A DNA stretch of 40,547 nt from Methanobacteriota archaeon (GTDB lineage: Archaea > Thermoplasmatota > Thermoplasmata > RBG-16-68-12), in assembly GCA_005878985.1 (NCBI GenBank), contig VBMA01000078.1, forward strand, positions 1-40,547, written 5' to 3'. The translations under genes were made by a program, and so were the position numbers. A model generated the notes under the pieces. It had not been told where the DNA came from and did not search any database. It worked only from the letters and a program-made list of their open reading frames with translations. Positions 32,828 to 40,547 of the stretch are shown in pieces. The first letter of the stretch is position 1. Every line of letters begins with the position of its first letter.

Positions 32828-33604
32828 TCATGCGGGAATCCGTCGGCCGCTCTTGTCCCGCCGAAACTTGCCGAACTCCTCGAACCCCCCGAGCTGTTCC
32901 GCCGTGAAGATCGGGCCATCCACGCAGACGAGCTGGTCGTCGAGCGAACACGCATCGCAGATGCCGATCCCGCACTTCATGTACCGCTCGAGGCTCGCCT
33001 GGATCGGAATCTTGTGCGCCCTCGCGAGGTCCACGACCGCCTTCATCATCCGCTCCGGGCCGCACGTCAGGATCTGGTCGAACTTCTCGCGGTCCACGAG
33101 CTTCTCCGCGAGCGCGGGCACGAATCCGGCGAAGCCGCGGGAGCCGTCGTCCGTGGCGATGTGGACCTCCCCGCTCGCGTTCGCGCGTTCGACGAACAGC
33201 AGCTCCGCCGCGGTCTTCGCACCGGCCGCGGTCACGAGCTGGGCCCCTTGCTGGGAGAACGCCTCGATCGCGGCGATCATGGAGGCCATTCCGCTCCCGC
33301 CGCCGACCGCGAGGACCTTTTCGCCCTCCAGGCGGAACGCGTTCCCATACGGCCCGCGAATCCCAATCCGGTCGCCCGCGCTGAACGCGGCGAAGGCATG
33401 GGTCGCGTCCCCGTAGTCGTGGACCGTGATGCCCTTGACCGCGCCGAGGTACGAGATCGCCATCGGCAGCTCGTCGTACCGCGGGATCCAGACCATCAGG
33501 AACTGGCCGGGTTGCCCGCCGAAATCGCCGCGAAAGCGGTACGTCATCGTGGTGGGCGTCTCCCGTATCAGTTCGAGGATCGGGACGACCTCAAACTTAG
33601 GCAT
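32828..33604 (-). CDS. pyrK: Dihydroorotate dehydrogenase electron-transfer subunit
   Basis: PGQFLMVWIPRYDELPMAISY, KVLAVGGGSGMASM, CGPERMMKAV, 2Fe-2S motif CGIGICDACSLDDQLVCVDGP. Confidence 0.94.
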   Translation of the reverse strand: MPKFEVVPILELIRETPTTMTYRFRGDFGGQPGQFLMVWIPRYDELPMAISYLGAVKGITVHDYGDATHAFAAFSAGDRIGIRGPYGNAFRLEGEKVLAVGGGSGMASMIAAIEAFSQQGAQLVTAAGAKTAAELLFVERANASGEVHIATDDGSRGFAGFVPALAEKLVDREKFDQILTCGPERMMKAVVDLARAHKIPIQASLERYMKCGIGICDACSLDDQLVCVDGPIFTAEQLGGFEEFGKFRRDKSGRRIPA

Positions 33605-34505
33605 GGGCGACCCCGATCGCTTCCGAGACGGAGCCGAAACCGGCCTCCTCGAGGAGGGAGGCCATCTCCTTGGTGATCTCCTCGAACACGGCGATGCCTT
33701 TCGGGATGATCGCGGTGCCGACCTGGACGGCGCAGGCACCGGCCATGATATACTCCAGGGCGTCCCGGCCCGATCCGACACCGCCGACGCCGACCACCGG
33801 GATGTGGACCTTCTCGCAGATGTCGTACACCGCGCGCACGCCGATCGGCCGGATCGCGGGACCACTGAGGCCTCCGAACTTGTTCGCGAGGAAGGGCATC
33901 TTCAGCTCCGGGACGATCGCCATCGCCTTCACCGTGTTGATCGCGACGATCCCGTCCGCACCGCCTTCTTCGGCCGCGACGGCGAACGAGGCGATGTCCT
34001 GGACGTTGGGGGACAGCTTCGGGAAGACCGGCAACGACACGGCGTCCTTGACGGCCCGGGTGAAGTCCCGCACCGCGCCTGCGTCCTGCGCAATCTCCGT
34101 GCCGGCGCCTTTCACATGCGGGCACGACAGGTTCAGCTCGATCGCCCGGACGCCGTACGAGGCCATCTTCGCGGCGACCCTCGCAAATTCGTCGGCGTCT
34201 TTGCCGAACACCGAGCCGATGATAACTGCCCCGCCTTTCTGGGCGCGTTTCACCTCGTGCGCGTATTCGACGATCCCGGGATTCGGCAGGCCCACGGCGT
34301 TCAAGAGGCCGGCGTCGAGCTCGACGATTGTCGGGTTCGGATAGCCCTCTCGCGGTTGAGGTCCGATGCTCTTTGTGACGACCGCGCCGGCGCCCGACTC
34401 GAACACGCGGGCCATGGAACCGCCCGTCTCGTCGAGGAATCCGGAAGCGAGCATCGTCGGGTTGCGAAGCCGCACCCCGGCAATCTCGGTCCGGAGGTCC
34501 ACCAT
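33597..34505 (-). CDS. pyrD: Dihydroorotate dehydrogenase, class 1B catalytic subunit
   Basis: MLASGFLDETGGSMARVFESGAGAVVTKSI, ELNLSCPH, KLSPNVQDI, GVGGVGSGRDALEYIMAGACAVQVGTA. Confidence 0.95.
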   Translation of the reverse strand: MVDLRTEIAGVRLRNPTMLASGFLDETGGSMARVFESGAGAVVTKSIGPQPREGYPNPTIVELDAGLLNAVGLPNPGIVEYAHEVKRAQKGGAVIIGSVFGKDADEFARVAAKMASYGVRAIELNLSCPHVKGAGTEIAQDAGAVRDFTRAVKDAVSLPVFPKLSPNVQDIASFAVAAEEGGADGIVAINTVKAMAIVPELKMPFLANKFGGLSGPAIRPIGVRAVYDICEKVHIPVVGVGGVGSGRDALEYIMAGACAVQVGTAIIPKGIAVFEEITKEMASLLEEAGFGSVSEAIGVAHA

Positions 34506-34660
34506 CGGGCGGACCGAATTGATGGATGTCCTAAAGGCTTTGGGTCACGCGAATCTGCGGGTCGGTCCTGTCGACCGTTCGGCGGTCCAAGGAGACGGCC
34601 GCGTCAGTTATCCATCTATATAGTCCAGCTTCCATGCGCTCACGGGAGGAGAAAACGGAG

Positions 34661-35116
34661 ATGACCGTGGAACAGAACCTTCGCATGGTCGATGCGGCCT
34701 TTGAAGCGATCAACGACCAGAACTGGGACCACTTGTGGGGTCTCCACGTGGACAACATCGTCATGTCGAGCCCGGACTTGCCCGAGCCGGCGAAAGGTCG
34801 CGAAGCGGTTCAGGAGCGACTCCAGGCCTGGGGCGAGGCCTTGCCCGATCTCTCGTGGACGCGGGTGCGCGGCTTCGGACAGGGCGACTGGGTCTGCGTG
34901 GAACTCCTGATTAAGGGAACGCACAAAGGGCCGCTTCGCCATGGCTTCGACCGGCGGTTGCTTGGGCCGAAGAGCGATGGCGTCGTCCCGCCCACCGGGA
35001 ATCGCATCGAGCTTCGAGGGTGCGTCGTGTACAAGGTTGAAGGAGGCGAGATTTCGGAGAGCCACATCTACTACGACCAAGTCGAATTCTTGAAGCAACT
35101 CGGGCTCGTGCGCTAG
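34661..35116 (+). CDS. NTF2/SnoaL-like ester-cyclase-fold protein
   Basis: MTVEQNLRMVDAAFEAINDQNWDHLWGLHVDNIVMSSPDLPEPAKGREAVQERLQAW...; SD-like ggaggag upstream; TATA ctatatag at about 34614. Confidence 0.8.
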   Translation: MTVEQNLRMVDAAFEAINDQNWDHLWGLHVDNIVMSSPDLPEPAKGREAVQERLQAWGEALPDLSWTRVRGFGQGDWVCVELLIKGTHKGPLRHGFDRRLLGPKSDGVVPPTGNRIELRGCVVYKVEGGEISESHIYYDQVEFLKQLGLVR

Positions 35117-35250
35117 GCCCGGCAGAACCGATCCGACGGGGCATTCAGTTCGAAGCGATCCCGAGGCAACGCCATGGGTCTCCCGGAATGTGAACTCGCT
35201 CGCGCCTCCCCCGAGAACCTTTATGCGGACCGCGTCGCATCAGATGGGAG

Positions 35251-37398
35251 ATGCGCGTCGCGGACCTGGGTCTCGATCCCCGGATCGTGGAGATCCTGAA
35301 GAAACAGGGAATCGAGGACCTCTATCCGCCGCAGGCGGACGCGATCGGGCCTGCCCTGCTCGGTGAGAATCTCGTCCTCGCAATCCCAACCGCGAGTGGC
35401 AAGTCCCTCGTGGCATATCTCGCAATCCTTGCGTCCGTCCAGCGAGGCGGGAAGGCGCTGTACATCGTCCCGCTGCGGGCCCTTGCCGCGGAAAAATACG
35501 AGGACCTGAAAGAGTTCGAGAGCTTGGGAGTCAAAGTCGGCATCAGCGTCGGGGACTACGACTCGGTCGATCCGACCCTAGAGAAATTCGACGTCATCGT
35601 TGCCACGTCCGAGCGCGCGGACTCGCTCTTGCGGCATCGGACTCAATGGCTCCAGCAGCTCTCAGTCGTCGTCGCCGACGAAGTCCACCTAATTAACGAC
35701 TCGGATCGTGGACCGACCCTCGAGGTGACCCTCGCCAAGCTGCGTCAGGTCAACCCACGCGCTCAAGTGCTCGCCCTCAGTGCCACGATCAAGAACTCGG
35801 ACCAGCTCGCGAAGTGGCTCGAAGCGGAGCACATCAAGAGCGAGTGGCGACCGGTTCCATTGAAGGAGGGAGTGTATCACGATGGACTCGTCCACTTCAC
35901 CGACCAGAGCGTTCAGGAGGTCAAGAAAGCCGAGGACGACATTTCCGGCCTCGTCGTTGATATCATGGCCTCGGGCGGTCAAGCCCTCATTTTCGTAAGT
36001 ACTCGACGTTCGACCGAAGCGCTCGCAAAAGCGCTAGGTTCGCACGTCAGAGACGAGTTGAATGAAAAGAATCGCGAACAGCTCGGGAAAATCGCGGCGA
36101 GCCTCGCCGCGGTACAAGACGAGCCGACCTCGATGGCGGCCCGCCTCGCGAAGTGCATCGGGAACGGTGTCGCCTTTCACAACGCAGGGCTCACGAACGC
36201 CCAGCGATCGATTGTCGAGAAGGAATTCAAGAAGGGACGCATCGCGGCCATCGTCGCGACTCCGACACTTGCGTCCGGAATTAACCTCCCCGCTCGGCGC
36301 GTGATTATCCGAGACTTGAACCGGTACGACGTCAACTTCGGACTTACACCAATCCCCGTCCTTGAAATCAAGCAGATGTGCGGCCGGGCGGGACGGCCGA
36401 AGTACGACAAGTATGGCGAGGCCATCCTGTTCGCGAAGGACATTGACGAGATCGACGATCTAATCGAGGAATATTTCCTCAGCGAGCCGGAGGCAATCGA
36501 ATCGAAACTCGGATCAGAACCCGCTCTCCGGATGCACGTCCTTGCGAGCGTGGCGACCAGTCACGTGGACACGGAAGAAGATCTCCTTGCATTCTTCAAC
36601 CGCACCTTCTACGCCTTCACTGGTGAAGTCGCTCAAATCCATGGTAAGATTCGCGAGGTCCTCGATTTCTTGCAGAAAGAGGATTTCATCACTCGCCACA
36701 ACGGTTTCCTGAGGGCCACCTTCTTCGGGAAGCGGACGAGCGACCTGTACATCGACCCGCTCAGTGCCGTCAAGATGCGCGACGCGCTCCAGCAGGCCCG
36801 CGACGATCGCTTCTTCCACCTGTGGACCGTCTGCACGACGCCGGACATGCCGAAGCTCTATCTCCGTCGAGGCGACTACGCATGGGTCGAACAAAAGATC
36901 GAGGAAGCCGACCTCACATTCCCGGTCGAGGACTACGACTTCTTCCTCGCCGAGGTCAAGACGGCGTCCCTCCTCGACGACTGGATCACGGAGCGGACCG
37001 AGGAGGAGGTCACGAAGAAGTTCGGCATCGGGCCCGGAGACATCCGGCGCATGACGGACCAGGCGGAGTGGCTCCTCTACTCGATGGGCGAACTCGGCCG
37101 GATCTTCACCAAGAAGAAAGTCCGAGCGCTCACACGGCTCACGATCCAGGTTCAGTACGGCATCAAAGAGGAGCTCCTCGAGTTGATCTCCCTCCGCGGC
37201 GTGGGCCGGGTCCGCGGACGGGCGCTGTTCCAGCGGGGCTACAAGACGTTGAAGGATCTGCAGAAGGCGAACCCGAGCGAACTCGCCCGGATCCCGACGA
37301 TCGGCTCGGCCCTTGCGATGAAGATCAAGGAACAAGTCGGCGTGCCCGTGGATGTCCGGGAGATCGAAGGCCAAGCGGCCCTCGGGGACTTCCCGTGA
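35251..37398 (+). CDS. hel308: Ski2-like DNA helicase Hel308
   Basis: PPQADAI Q-motif, AIPTASGKSLVAYLA, ADEVHLI, LALSATIKN, TPTLASGINLPARRVIIRD, QMCGRAGRPKYDKYGEAI, C-terminal HhH. Confidence 0.95.
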   Translation: MRVADLGLDPRIVEILKKQGIEDLYPPQADAIGPALLGENLVLAIPTASGKSLVAYLAILASVQRGGKALYIVPLRALAAEKYEDLKEFESLGVKVGISVGDYDSVDPTLEKFDVIVATSERADSLLRHRTQWLQQLSVVVADEVHLINDSDRGPTLEVTLAKLRQVNPRAQVLALSATIKNSDQLAKWLEAEHIKSEWRPVPLKEGVYHDGLVHFTDQSVQEVKKAEDDISGLVVDIMASGGQALIFVSTRRSTEALAKALGSHVRDELNEKNREQLGKIAASLAAVQDEPTSMAARLAKCIGNGVAFHNAGLTNAQRSIVEKEFKKGRIAAIVATPTLASGINLPARRVIIRDLNRYDVNFGLTPIPVLEIKQMCGRAGRPKYDKYGEAILFAKDIDEIDDLIEEYFLSEPEAIESKLGSEPALRMHVLASVATSHVDTEEDLLAFFNRTFYAFTGEVAQIHGKIREVLDFLQKEDFITRHNGFLRATFFGKRTSDLYIDPLSAVKMRDALQQARDDRFFHLWTVCTTPDMPKLYLRRGDYAWVEQKIEEADLTFPVEDYDFFLAEVKTASLLDDWITERTEEEVTKKFGIGPGDIRRMTDQAEWLLYSMGELGRIFTKKKVRALTRLTIQVQYGIKEELLELISLRGVGRVRGRALFQRGYKTLKDLQKANPSELARIPTIGSALAMKIKEQVGVPVDVREIEGQAALGDFP

Positions 37399-37889
37399 CC
37401 TTCGACATCGCGGGGGCGAAAGCTTCCGTGGTCAATCCGGAATCCGTGGTCCGAACCGCGGCGGAGCGGGCTTCCGCTCGCGGGGCGGAGGTATGCCTCC
37501 TCGACGCGCGATCGGTCTTTGGCCGGGGTCATCTCGAGTCCGCGGCCCTTCACGCAATCCGGGCGCGGGACGCGCGGACGATGTCCTCGCGGTCCGTTGC
37601 GATGGAGACCCTGCTCTATGCGGCCGGGGCGCGTCAAGTTCAGGACGCGATTCGCTCGGTCGGCCTCCGCCCGGATACGACGGCCATCGGCGTGATCCTC
37701 TTCGGCTCGGCGAGGGTCGACGACTTCATCCGCGACATGGGATGGACCCGCGACGACGGAGTCCTCAACGCGGAAGGAAAGTCCCTCGAAGACTTTGGTA
37801 TCTCCGATCAGGCGGCCGGGACCGTCTCCGAGAGCCAAGGGGCCGACCTCGTCCTCGAGAAGGTCGCATTGCTCGATGTGCAGAAGTGA
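37395..37889 (+). CDS. cgi121: KEOPS complex subunit Cgi121
   Basis: ARSVFGRGHLESAALHAIRARDARTMSSRSVAMETLLYAAGARQVQDAIRSVGLRPDT; GTG start inside GTGA overlap with hel308 stop. Confidence 0.85.
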   Translation: MTFDIAGAKASVVNPESVVRTAAERASARGAEVCLLDARSVFGRGHLESAALHAIRARDARTMSSRSVAMETLLYAAGARQVQDAIRSVGLRPDTTAIGVILFGSARVDDFIRDMGWTRDDGVLNAEGKSLEDFGISDQAAGTVSESQGADLVLEKVALLDVQK

Positions 37890-37890
37890 T

Positions 37891-37974
37891 GCGGCGGCCA
37901 GGATTCGAACCTGGGAACCTCTGCAGGACGAGACCCTAAATCTCGCGCCGTTTCCGTGCTTGGCTACCGCCGCA
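37891..37974 (-). tRNA. tRNA-Leu (anticodon UAG)
   Basis: Acceptor GCGGCGG/CCGCCGC, anticodon stem CGAGA/TCTCG with loop TTTAGGG, long variable arm, T-arm CCAGG TTCGAAT CCTGG, discriminator A; 84 nt. Confidence 0.94.
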
Positions 37975-38051
37975 AATTCCGGAAAGCCACCGTCGGGTAG
38001 AAAGAGATTCCCGACGACCGAATGTCGTGGACACGGCGGAACTCCGAACTC

Positions 38052-38081
38052 GGTCATACAAAGCTACATTTGTGGTCATAC
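38052..38081. promoter_or_regulatory. Direct repeats GGTCATAC flanking inner inverted repeat ACAAA..TTTGT upstream of MBL gene
   Basis: GGTCATAC at 38052-38059 and 38074-38081 (22-bp spacing), just upstream of ATG 38097. Confidence 0.35.
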
Positions 38082-38096
38082 CATCCAGCGGCACCG

Positions 38097-39014
38097 ATGA
38101 CCTTTCAGCCGCTCTCGTTCGACGCGGAGACCCACTTGGCCGACGTTCACATGTTCGGCCAGCGCGCCTTCGGGGCCGTGTACCTGATCGACGACGCGCG
38201 AAAGGCGATCATCGAGACGGGGACGTCGTGGGACGCGGAACGGATCCTCGAGGCGGTCCACGCGTTCGGGCTGCGGCCCCAACAGATCGACGCGGTCGTG
38301 GTGTCCCACATTCACTTGGATCATGCCGGGGGAGCCGGGTTCTTGCTCGACTCCATGACTGCCGCGAAGGTCTACGTCCACGAGCGAGGCTACAAGCATC
38401 TCGTCGATCCCACGAGACTCGTCACGAGCGCGCGACAGGCGCTCGGGCCGACCGAGGCGGAGATCTTCGGGACGATGAAGCCGATTCCGGCCGACCGGCT
38501 GGTCTCCGTCAAAGACCGCGATCGACTCGACCTCGGGAAGCATTCGCTCGTCTTCTTCGACTCGCCGGGACACGCGCCGCACGAACTGACGATCCTCGAC
38601 GAACTCAACCGCTGTGTGTACACGGGCGATGCCGCGGGCCTCTACTTCCCCGGCGACGAGATCCTCATGCCGATCGCGCCGGCGCCCGCGTTCGACCTGG
38701 AGCAGAATCTCGAGACGTTCCGGCGACTGCTCGCCCTCAAGCCGCGCGGCCTCCTCTTCAGCCACTATGGGCCCCACTCTAAGCCGGCCGCCGCAATCGA
38801 GGCGATGATGGCGGCCTACCCGGCCTGGGCCCGAATCGTCCGGAACAAGCTCGCTTCGATCGGCGAGGACGGCGTCCTCCGCGAGCTGTACGACATGAGC
38901 TGCCGCGCCGCGAAACGGTACCCGCGGGATTTCCTCGAGCGTCGGATCCGCGTGAGCATCACCGGCCTCGCGGCGTATCACGAGCGGATGGAGCATGCTG
39001 CCCGCACCGGTTGA
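38097..39014 (+). CDS. MBL-fold metallo-hydrolase
   Basis: VVVSHIHLDHAGGAGFLLD (HxHxDH), DSPGHAPHELTI, VYTGDAAGLYF. Confidence 0.92.
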   Translation: MTFQPLSFDAETHLADVHMFGQRAFGAVYLIDDARKAIIETGTSWDAERILEAVHAFGLRPQQIDAVVVSHIHLDHAGGAGFLLDSMTAAKVYVHERGYKHLVDPTRLVTSARQALGPTEAEIFGTMKPIPADRLVSVKDRDRLDLGKHSLVFFDSPGHAPHELTILDELNRCVYTGDAAGLYFPGDEILMPIAPAPAFDLEQNLETFRRLLALKPRGLLFSHYGPHSKPAAAIEAMMAAYPAWARIVRNKLASIGEDGVLRELYDMSCRAAKRYPRDFLERRIRVSITGLAAYHERMEHAARTG

Positions 39015-39855
39015 GGAGGCGATCCTCTCCATCGCGGAAGACCGGACGAGCGGTGCGTCGAAGCTGGCGCGCCTCGCCGTCGACGTGATGGGATTCGCGG
39101 TGATCGACGCGAAAGGTCATCCGGATCCGAAGGATCTCAACGAAGTCGCGAGGCGGCTCTCGGACGCGCAACCCGCGATGGCCATCGTGCACAACGTGGC
39201 CCACCTCGTCGCGCGACTCATTTCCGAGGGACTCGACCCACGGTCCGTCCTCGTGGAAGTCCGAACGGAGTTGGATCGTGCACGGGATCGGATCGCTCGG
39301 ACGTTCCTGAAGGTCGTGCCACCTCATGCAACGATCATCACGCTCAGCTACAGCGACAACGTCCTCGAGGCGATCAAGATGGCCCACGGCCGGGGACACG
39401 TCAACCGAGCGTACGTCCTGGAGTCCGGGCCCCTCTTCGAGGGACGGACGCTCGCGAGCGCCCTCTCGGATGCCGGAGTCCCATCCATGGCGATCCCGGA
39501 TGCGGAAGGCGCCTCGCTCCTCGCGCGGGCGTCGTGCGTCCTCGTCGGGGCGGACAGCGTCTTGCGCGACGGGGCGGTCGTCAACAAGGTCGGCACACGC
39601 GGTCTCGCCAGCGTCGCAGCGGACCGCAAGAAACCGTTCTACGTCGCGTGCGAGACGCTGAAGTTCGATGCCCGGTACGACGCGGCGACGTGGCCGGGTT
39701 TGCGCATCCCTTCGATGAATTCGACGTTCGAGGTCACGCCCTCGGACCTCGTCACCACGACCGTGACGGAACGGGGAACGTACGCGCCTGAGATCATCCG
39801 AACGATGCTGTCTCCCGGACGAGACGCCCGCCGACCCGGTGGGGCGGAAAGTTGA
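38995..39855 (+). CDS. eIF2B alpha/beta/delta-like family protein
   Basis: AGPLFEG-type EsGPLFEGRTLASALSDAGVPSMAIPDA, CVLVGADSVLRDGAVVNKVGTRGLASVAADRKKPFYVACETLKFD. Confidence 0.87.
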   Translation: MLPAPVEEAILSIAEDRTSGASKLARLAVDVMGFAVIDAKGHPDPKDLNEVARRLSDAQPAMAIVHNVAHLVARLISEGLDPRSVLVEVRTELDRARDRIARTFLKVVPPHATIITLSYSDNVLEAIKMAHGRGHVNRAYVLESGPLFEGRTLASALSDAGVPSMAIPDAEGASLLARASCVLVGADSVLRDGAVVNKVGTRGLASVAADRKKPFYVACETLKFDARYDAATWPGLRIPSMNSTFEVTPSDLVTTTVTERGTYAPEIIRTMLSPGRDARRPGGAES

Positions 39856-40268
39856 TTGTCGCCGTCCTCTTCCGTCAGCCGATGGTGGAACCGGAACCGC
39901 CGGCCGGCCTGGACCCGGTCGACCAGGGCATTCGACTGTTCAACGAGGAATACTTCTTCGAGGCCCACGAGGTCCTGGAGGATCTGTGGAAAAAGGAGCA
40001 CGGCAAGTCGAAGATGTTCCTCCAGGGCCTCATCCAAATCTGTGCGGCCTACCACCATTTCCAGAACGGCAATCTCATCGGAGCCGAGACGTTGCTCGAC
40101 CGGGGAGCCCAGAAGATGCGACCGTATCCCGCGGACTACCTCGGCATCGACGCGGCGAAGCTGCTCGCCCATGTGGACCAGGACCGCGAGCGAATTCGAA
40201 AGATGCTGAGAGGCGAAGCGGAGAACCGAGTCCTTGCGTTCCCGCGCATCGAACGTAAGATTCAATAA
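39852..40268 (+). CDS. DUF309 domain-containing protein
   Basis: GIRLFNEEYFFEAHEVLEDLWKKEHGKSKMFLQGLIQICAAYHHFQNGNLIGAETLLDRG; TTG start overlapping upstream TGA, or ATG 39882. Confidence 0.9.
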   Translation: MIVAVLFRQPMVEPEPPAGLDPVDQGIRLFNEEYFFEAHEVLEDLWKKEHGKSKMFLQGLIQICAAYHHFQNGNLIGAETLLDRGAQKMRPYPADYLGIDAAKLLAHVDQDRERIRKMLRGEAENRVLAFPRIERKIQ

Positions 40269-40301
40269 GAACCGCCGCGGGAGCTAGATCCGGTGGGACA
40301 C

Positions 40302-40547
40302 ATGGATATCGAACCGGCCTTCCCCGGTCTCGATTCGACGACGAAGGCGCGCGTTGAGCGAACCTTCGCGGCGTTGAAGGGACGAGGCATCACCCCAATC
40401 TACGTCCGCGACCGTCCCGCTGCGCTCGAGACCGTCACTCGGCTAATCCCGAAGGGATCGGCGGTGGCCCACGGCAGCTCGACCACGCTCCTGGAAACCG
40501 GAATCATCGACCGGCTGAAGGACCCCGCATCCGGGTACCGGTACCTG
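40302..40547 (+). CDS. LUD (LutC/YkgG-like) domain protein, truncated by window end
   Basis: MDIEPAFPGLDSTTKARVERTFAALKGRGITPIYVRDRPAALETVTRLIPKGSAVAHGSSTTLLETGIIDRLKDP...; 82 codons open to edge. Confidence 0.75.
   Translation, partial: MDIEPAFPGLDSTTKARVERTFAALKGRGITPIYVRDRPAALETVTRLIPKGSAVAHGSSTTLLETGIIDRLKDPASGYRYL

Noticed and set aside
33426-34664. 412-aa plus-strand ORF
   Set aside because: Antisense to pyrD/pyrK.
35461-36720. Apparent slightly lower GC/codon-usage stretch in the middle of hel308
   Set aside because: Impression only; helicase motifs are intact throughout and I could not compute a GC3 profile to support recombination.
38076-39032. 318-aa minus-strand ORF
   Set aside because: Antisense to the MBL-fold gene.
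1-40547. CRISPR arrays, transposases, integrases, phage genes, rRNA
   Set aside because: No regularly spaced repeats, mobile-element motifs or rRNA sequences were seen on either strand.

Overview
High-GC archaeal chromosomal segment. Class I LysRS, ArcS, KEOPS Cgi121, Hel308, PurP, DtdA, GfcR-like and TATA-type/leaderless promoters point to a Thermoplasmata-like euryarchaeon; the lineage is inferred, not tested. About 38 CDS and 3 tRNA genes were identified. No CRISPR array, rRNA, transposase or phage gene was seen. Strongest items for a second look: (1) tRNA-Gln(CUG) apparently split by two introns, a canonical 37/38 intron with a textbook bulge-helix-bulge and a second in the D-loop; (2) a translationally coupled AGPS-like / GlpD / diacylglycerol-kinase-like operon, i.e. 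bacterial-type glycerol-3-phosphate ether-lipid chemistry in an archaeon; (3) a family 4 uracil-DNA glycosylase fused to a Nudix domain, tail-to-tail with PolX; (4) a GvpD/KaiC-like ATPase followed by two tandem paralogous wHTH regulators, with twin TTGATTATCAA operator-like palindromes between them; (5) an hsp20 leader with hairpins around the Shine-Dalgarno (possible RNA thermometer) and an inverted repeat near the predicted TSS; (6) lysK with no ATG/GTG/TTG start; (7) unannotated small ORFs with their own promoter signals. Many long ORFs in the supplied track are antisense shadows and were rejected. Starts were refined by eye using TATA spacing, Shine-Dalgarno motifs and expected family N-termini. 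No searches were run.
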